From JBFMGS01 sp040752635 (GTDB taxonomy: Bacteria; Bacillota; SHA-98; UBA4971), in the NCBI GenBank assembly GCA_040752635.1, contig JBFMGS010000031.1, positions 1 through 26,846 on the forward strand: 26,846 nt of DNA, given 5' to 3'. The stretch's first letter is position 1. Each line of letters opens with the position of its first letter. The position numbers and the translations under genes are program-made. The notes under the pieces were generated by a model. That model worked only from the letters and a program-made list of their open reading frames with translations. It ran no database searches and was not told the origin of the DNA. Shown here piece by piece: positions 22,894 through 26,846 of the stretch.

Positions 22894-23319
22894 ATGGCCA
22901 AGAAGGTTGCGGCTATTGTGAAGCTACAGATACCCGCGGGGAAGGCTACGGCCGCCCCGCCGGTCGGACCGGCTCTGGCGCAGCACAGCGTGAACATCAT
23001 GGAGTTCGTTCGCTCGTTCAACGAAAAGACTGCGGCCCAAGTCGGGACTATCATACCGGTGGAGATAACCGTCTATGAGGATAGGTCTTTCACTTATATA
23101 TTGAAGACGCCGCCTGCCTCATTCCTCATAAGGAAGGCGGCGGGCATTGAGAAAGGGTCGGGCAAGCCCAATAGAGACAAAGTTGCCAGGCTCAGCCGGG
23201 CTCAGTTGAGGGAGATCGCCACGCAGAAGATGAAGGATCTCAATGCCACCACCATTGAGGCGGCAGAGCGAATGATCGCCGGCACCGCAAGGAGCATGGG
23301 TGTAGAGGTCGAATCTTAG
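22894..23319 (+). CDS. rplK: 50S ribosomal protein L11
   Basis: 141 residues. It binds the GTPase-associated centre of 23S rRNA with the L10-L12 stalk. It starts KKVAAIVKLQIPAGKATAAP and contains PPVGPALAQHSVNIMEF and the C-terminal RNA-binding helices ending GTARSMGVEVES. The usual QHGVN reads QHSVN here. ATG follows AGGAGGG. It lies 19 bp after nusG. Confidence 0.97.
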   Translation: MAKKVAAIVKLQIPAGKATAAPPVGPALAQHSVNIMEFVRSFNEKTAAQVGTIIPVEITVYEDRSFTYILKTPPASFLIRKAAGIEKGSGKPNRDKVARLSRAQLREIATQKMKDLNATTIEAAERMIAGTARSMGVEVES

Positions 23320-23375
23320 AACCAGGCGCACGGTGGGAGGAGCAATCCGCTTGCACCACAAGGAGGGTTTTGTTT

Positions 23376-24086
23376 ATGGCGACTAATGGGAAGAGGTATC
23401 TCGAGGCTCTGAAGCTCTATGACAAGCAGCAGCTTTACGCGCCTTCAGAAGCTGTGGAAATCGTGAGGAAGACCGGGAAAGCCAAGTTCGACGAGACCGT
23501 TGAAGTTGCCGTCAGGCTCGGGATAGATCCGAAGAGGTCTGACCAGCAGGTGAGGGGCGCTGTCGTGTTGCCGTTTGGGACCGGCAAGGCTGTGAAAGTC
23601 GCGGTTTTCGCAAAGGGCGAGAAGGCGAAAGAGGCTGAAGCAGCGGGGGCTGATTACGTAGGCGCCGAGGATCTCGCCGAAAAGATCCAGGGTGGTTGGA
23701 CGGATTTCGATGTGGCCGTCGCTACTCCCGATATGATGGGTATCGTCGGCAAGCTCGGTCGAATCCTGGGGCCAAAAGGACTGATGCCAAACCCCAAGAC
23801 CGGCACCGTCACGTTCGAAGTCGCCAAGGCCATCCAGGACATTAAGGCAGGTAAAGTTGAGTACAGAGCGGATAAGACGGGCATCGTGCATGTTCCTATC
23901 GGAAAAGTGTCGTTCGAGTCTCACAGGCTCCTGGGGAACCTTGGGGCGCTGATGGACGCGCTTATCAAAGCGAAGCCGCCCACGTCTCGGGGCACGTACG
24001 TCAAGAGCGTCGTCCTATCAACGACCATGGGCCCCGGGATAAAAGTCAGTCCGACCCAGGCTGCTACTATAACTGCTGAGAAGTAG
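23376..24086 (+). CDS. rplA: 50S ribosomal protein L1
   Basis: 236 residues. L1 forms the mobile stalk near the E site and, in many bacteria, represses its own operon. It starts MATNGKRYLEALKLYDKQQL and shows GTGKAVKVAVFAKGEKA, GRILGPKGLMPNPKTGTV and the C-terminal STTMGPGIKVSP. ATG 23376 sits 9 nt after AAGGAGG; the in-frame TTG at 23370 lies too close to it. It is 56 bp after rplK and precedes the L10 leader. Confidence 0.97.
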   Translation: MATNGKRYLEALKLYDKQQLYAPSEAVEIVRKTGKAKFDETVEVAVRLGIDPKRSDQQVRGAVVLPFGTGKAVKVAVFAKGEKAKEAEAAGADYVGAEDLAEKIQGGWTDFDVAVATPDMMGIVGKLGRILGPKGLMPNPKTGTVTFEVAKAIQDIKAGKVEYRADKTGIVHVPIGKVSFESHRLLGNLGALMDALIKAKPPTSRGTYVKSVVLSTTMGPGIKVSPTQAATITAEK

Positions 24087-24182
24087 AAGGCGTAGCAACC
24101 CCGGACCAGACCGAGGATCGAACCGAGTAACTGGACGTCGGGTTAGACCAGATAACCGAATATGCATTACACGTGTTTTCCA

Positions 24183-24360
24183 TGACCCAAGACAGCGGGT
24201 GTCTGAGGAGCGCTCGAACTCCTCGAACTTAATGAGCTGCACAAGGCTCGCCCGCCGAGGTCGGGGGACAGGCGCTCGCGCCGGTTTCAGGAAGAATCGG
24301 CGAGAAACCAGTGCCAATGTGCTTCTTAGCGAGGCCCCCGCATGTCTGCGGGGGCTTTTC
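24183..24360 (+). promoter_or_regulatory. L10 (rplJ) leader RNA with attenuator
   Basis: The rplA-rplJ gap contains the hallmarks of the L10 leader: GACAGCGGGTG near 24191, an internal perfect hairpin GAGGAG/CTCCTC (24205-24224), and the CGCCCGCCGAGG partner strand near 24249. In Bacillota, excess L10(L12)4 complex binds this leader and favours premature termination. The downstream terminator at 24334-24359 is the expected switch. Boundaries are approximate. Confidence 0.78.
24334..24359 (+). terminator. Intrinsic terminator in the rplJ leader
   Basis: A perfect 9-bp stem GCCCCCGCA/TGCGGGGGC (24334-24342, 24347-24355) with a 4-nt loop, followed by TTTTC. It most likely acts as the attenuator of rplJL. 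Confidence 0.88.
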
Positions 24361-24547
24361 TCATAAGTCTGCGCAATAAGTTCTCACGGCTTCGGGCAGG
24401 GCTGCCGGTGATTGCATGACGGGGCGTTGGAATTTGGACAGTACCGAACGCAACACCGGCAACCCCGACCAGAGTTAACGCTTTGAAGAAGCCATGAGTT
24501 TTTAACGGTGAAGCTCAAGTGCTATAACGAAAGGAGGTGCACAGGAG
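24361..24547. other. Terminator-to-rplJ spacer
   Basis: No gene is present. It contains the most complete copy of the dispersed repeat (24393-24476) and the strong rplJ ribosome site AAAGGAGGTG. Confidence 0.5.
24393..24476 (+). repeat. Dispersed intergenic repeat, copy 3 (with both arms)
   Basis: The left arm GGGCAGGGCTGCCGGTG and right arm CACCGGCAACCCCGACC form an imperfect inverted repeat around about 45 nt. The left part matches 846-893, and both arms match the partial copy at 9606-9637. It could fold as one large hairpin in the rplJ leader transcript. Confidence 0.6.
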
Positions 24548-25075
24548 GTGCCAAAACCGGAGAAAGAAGCCGTTGTGAAGGAACTTGCGGAGAAACTCTC
24601 GAGGTCTCAGGCTCTCGTGCTCACGGACTACCGCGGCCTTAACGTGAGCGCCCTTACGGAACTGCGGAGGAAGCTAGGCGAGGCGAACATTGAGTTCAAA
24701 GTGGTCAAGAACACCCTGACCCTCATTGCCGCAAGGGAAACCGGCATGGATGGGCTCGAGAGATACCTCACGGGCCCCACTGCCATCGCGTTCGCACCTG
24801 GTGACCCGGTAGCGCCAGCCAAGATCATCTCGGAATTCACACGCGACCACAAGGAGATGGAGATTAAAGGCGGGGTGCTCCACGGAAAGGTTATTACTGC
24901 GGATGACGTGCGTAGCCTCGCGACCCTGCCGTCTCGAGAGGTCATGCTGGGCCGGGTCGCAGCAGCGGTGGCAGCGCCCATCTCAGGGCTCGCTCGCGCA
25001 CTTGCGGGCACGATCAGGAACCTTGCTTATGCTCTCGAGGCTGTCAGGCAGCAAAAAGAGGGTGCCGCAGCATAA
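24548..25075 (+). CDS. rplJ: 50S ribosomal protein L10
   Basis: 175 residues. L10 anchors L7/L12 dimers to the ribosome stalk and represses its own leader. It starts PKPEKEAVVKELAEKLSRSQ, contains LVLTDYRGLNVSAL and FKVVKNTLTLIAAR, and ends with the L12-binding helix (GTIRNLAYALEAVRQQKEG). The GTG 24548 start follows AGGAGGTG by 9 nt. It is separated from rplA by a regulated leader. Confidence 0.97.
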   Translation: MPKPEKEAVVKELAEKLSRSQALVLTDYRGLNVSALTELRRKLGEANIEFKVVKNTLTLIAARETGMDGLERYLTGPTAIAFAPGDPVAPAKIISEFTRDHKEMEIKGGVLHGKVITADDVRSLATLPSREVMLGRVAAAVAAPISGLARALAGTIRNLAYALEAVRQQKEGAAA

Positions 25076-25143
25076 CTTGAACAGCGGCAAATGTAAGTCG
25101 GCTAGATAACCACGATAACTACAGAAAAAGGGAGAGACGGAAG

Positions 25144-25521
25144 ATGACGAAAGAAGAAATCATTGAGGCCATTGCCAACATGACTGTGCTGGAGCTCTCG
25201 GAACTCGTGAAGGCTATCGAAGAGAAGTTCGGTGTGAGCGCGGCTGCGCCTGTCGCCGTCGCGGCCGGACCCGCGGTTGCAGCTGGTCCCGCGCCGGAAG
25301 TTGAGGAGAAGACGGAGTTCGACGTGATTTTGGTAACCGCCGGCGACAAGAAGATCCCCGTGCTCAAGGTTGTCCGCGAACTCACCGGCCTCGGTCTCAA
25401 GGAAGCCAAGGAACTCGTCGAGGGAGCGCCCAAACCTGTGAAGGAGGGCGTCAAGAAGGAAGAAGCTGAGTCCATGAAGGCCAAACTTGAAGAAGCAGGG
25501 GCAACCGTGGAGATAAAGTAA
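25144..25521 (+). CDS. rplL: 50S ribosomal protein L7/L12
   Basis: 125 residues. L7/L12 dimers form the flexible stalk that recruits translation GTPases. The N-terminal dimerisation part (MTVLELSELVKAIEEKFGVS) is followed by an Ala/Pro-rich hinge, then the C-terminal domain with KIPVLKVVRELTGLGLKEAK and LVEGAPKPVKEGV. ATG 25144 follows AAGGGAGAGACGGAAG. It lies 68 bp after rplJ. In most Bacillota rpoB follows; here a terminator and a transposase follow. Confidence 0.97.
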   Translation: MTKEEIIEAIANMTVLELSELVKAIEEKFGVSAAAPVAVAAGPAVAAGPAPEVEEKTEFDVILVTAGDKKIPVLKVVRELTGLGLKEAKELVEGAPKPVKEGVKKEEAESMKAKLEEAGATVEIK

Positions 25522-25568
25522 TTCGAGTTCTCTTGTCATGGGGTCAAGGGCTGGAATCGTGACAGTGA

Positions 25569-25603
25569 GGTTGCCCCTTGTGCGTGAGAGAAAAGGGGCA
25601 ACC
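25569..25603 (+). terminator. Hairpin terminator after rplL
   Basis: A perfect 11-bp stem GGTTGCCCCTT/AAGGGGCAACC (25569-25579 and 25593-25603) with a 13-nt loop. The following tract (CCGTTTCTG) is only weakly T-rich, so it may be a partial terminator or an attenuator before rpoBC. Confidence 0.65.
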
Positions 25604-25746
25604 CCGTTTCTGCCCGCGTCTCACCAGATCAAGGACTAGAAATGCGAAAAATCGGGCGCCCCGGGTGCGTGTAATTTCTGTAGGTAATGAGGGCAGGAAA
25701 AGCAGGTAAGATGTTCCGAGTGCAGGGATGCAGGTGAAATGGTATG

Positions 25747-25783
25747 CTCCTCGAAAACGGCTTGTAGCTGGTCATTCGAGGAG
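25747..25783 (+). promoter_or_regulatory. Hairpin that masks the transposase ribosome site
   Basis: A perfect 9-bp inverted repeat, CTCCTCGAA (25747-25755) and TTCGAGGAG (25775-25783), with a 19-nt loop. The right arm includes most of the GAGGAGGG Shine-Dalgarno of the transposase, so read-through transcripts could be translationally silenced. Confidence 0.65.
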
Positions 25784-25792
25784 GGTTATGGG

Positions 25793-26755
25793 ATGAGGAA
25801 GCGTGAGGATGTCACCCGGGAAATAGCTGTTGTGGCGCAGAAGTTGCTCCGCAAGATTGCAGCGGAGAGGCGCACGGTGGATCTGCATGACATAGAGGTG
25901 GCCGTGGGGAGAGCCAGCTCAGAGATAAGCAAGCTTCTTCTCGAGGGTGCGATTGATGAAGTAGGCGACGGATATGGCGGGAGCAGGCTTCGTTGTGAGT
26001 GCGGGGGTAAGCTCAAGTTCATAGACAGGCGCCCTTTCTCGCTGACGACTCTAAGCGGGGAGGTGGAAGTTGAGCGAGCTTACTACCACTGCAGCCGTTG
26101 TGGGGCTTCTAAGGTACCCGTTGATGAACAGCTAAAGCTCTCGGGAAGTCGTTTTAGCGAGGGAGTCATTGAGAATCTCAGCTACTGCTGTGCGGAGCTG
26201 CCGTTTGAGGCGGCATCGGAGCTTATGGGCCGACTTACGGGGATACACGTGTCCGCAAAGGAGGCGCAGATCCTCTCGGAGGGCGTCGGCGAGGAGATGG
26301 GCGAGGAGCTCGATGAGCGGGCGAAAGCTGCGATGAATGACGGGCTGGATACGACCGCAAGGCCGGAGAGGCTCTACATGGCGATAGATGGTGTCATGAT
26401 ACGCGAGCAGGACGGTTGGCACGAGGCGAAAACGGCAGCGATTTATGATACTAAAGAGCCGATGAATGCTGATGGCAGTAAGGAAGAGGTTGCGAACGAG
26501 ATAACCTACGTTGCCCGTAGGGGAAGCCCGGACGAATTTGCAGGTCATGTTTCGGCCGAGGCACAGAGTCGTGGTGAGGAGTATGCCAAAGAGCTAATAG
26601 CACTTGGTGACGGGGCGCCATGGATTTGGAACATGGTTGATAGCTACTTCCCGAGAGCAGTCCAGATCATAGACTGGTATCATGCATCGGAGCATGTATG
26701 GGGATTTGGAAGGGTTCTTTGGTGTCGGAGCCGGTGTAATCTGTCGTTGAAATAG
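25793..26755 (+). mobile_element. ISKra4-type transposase, apparently truncated
   Basis: 320 residues from ATG 25793, after GAGGAGGG. Cysteine motifs LRCECGGKLK and YYHCSRCGASKVPV precede the catalytic core: MAIDGVMI (Asp199), ALGDGAPWIWNM (Asp273) and DWYHASEHVWG, all typical of the ISKra4 family. Family members are usually well over 400 residues. Here the frame ends after HVWGFGRVLWCRSRCNLSLK. The underlying DNA reads FGVGAG in another frame at that point, which suits this family, so a one-base frameshift plus a truncation is likely. Terminal inverted repeats were not identified. The element sits between rplL and the expected rpoB. Family call is firm; activity is doubtful. Confidence 0.85.
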
Positions 26756-26785
26756 GGGGAATATCCGGTTGGGAGTGGCGTAGGT

Positions 26786-26826
26786 CCGGGGTCTACGGGG
26801 GAGTAGACTGCCCGGGTTTTGTTTTT
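26786..26826 (+). terminator. Strong intrinsic terminator near window end
   Basis: CCGGGGTCTAC (26786-26796) pairs with GTAGAC-TG-CCCGG (26803-26815) around a GGGGGA loop with a 2-nt bulge, followed by GTTTTGTTTTT. Confidence 0.8.
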
Positions 26827-26846
26827 GTGGGGGAGGGGTGGTGGTG

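Noticed and set aside
24087..24547. T-box or other riboswitch before rplJ
   Set aside because: No T-box sequence (GGGTGGNACCGCG) is seen; an L10 leader with attenuator explains the hairpins better.

Overview
The window is a GC-rich bacterial chromosome segment from an uncultured or environmental member of the Bacillota (Clostridia-like). This is inferred from gene order: radA-disA-carD-PIN/TRAM-ispDF ... cysS-mrnC-thyX-rlmB-sigH-tRNAs-rpmG-secE-nusG-rplKAJL is a classic Gram-positive backbone. DisA, SigH-type sigma factor, mini-RNase III and an L10 leader attenuator all fit. Shine-Dalgarno sites are strong and several promoters are near-consensus TTGACA-N17-TATAAT. The window is a scaffold: a 100-N gap (8006-8105) is flanked by the same 127 bp on both sides.

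Region 1 (1-3.5 kb, +): a DUF1893 protein, radA (DNA recombination and repair) and disA (c-di-AMP synthase and DNA integrity scanner). Region 2 (3.5-7.2 kb): a small MazG-like gene on the minus strand, divergent from carD, with a strong sigma-A-type promoter for each; then a YacL-like PIN/TRAM membrane protein and a fused ispDF. Region 3 (7.2-13.2 kb): a CBS-pair protein fused to a HutP-like RNA-binding domain, murA with Asp at the catalytic Cys position, then the tightly packed cysS-mrnC-thyX-rlmB run in which thyX appears to use a CTG start. Region 4 (13.3-14.4 kb): sigH and tRNA-Thr(TGT), each with its own promoter.

Region 5 (14.4-20.9 kb) is an accessory island between the tRNA-Thr gene and the tRNA-Tyr/Gly/Thr cluster. 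It holds a RelE-like toxin remnant, a Phd/VapC toxin-antitoxin pair, a decayed stretch, a one-spacer type I-C CRISPR array, and minus-strand cas7c-cas4-cas1-cas2 preceded by only the C-terminal half of cas8c. Cas3, cas5c and the N-terminal half of cas8c are absent, so adaptation looks intact but interference does not. The island ends with a possible helicase scrap and an HNH endonuclease pseudogene interrupted by an in-frame TGA.

Region 6 (20.9-25.6 kb): tRNA-Tyr, tRNA-Gly, tRNA-Thr(GGT), rpmG, secE, nusG (with an N-terminal extension), rplK, rplA, an L10 leader with terminator, rplJ and rplL. Region 7 (25.6-26.8 kb): an ISKra4-type transposase, apparently truncated, sits where rpoB would normally follow rplL. 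A short dispersed repeat occurs in three intergenic regions. No wholly new system is evident. The most unusual items are the CBS-HutP fusion, the MurA Cys-to-Asp change, the CTG-start thyX and the adaptation-only CRISPR locus.
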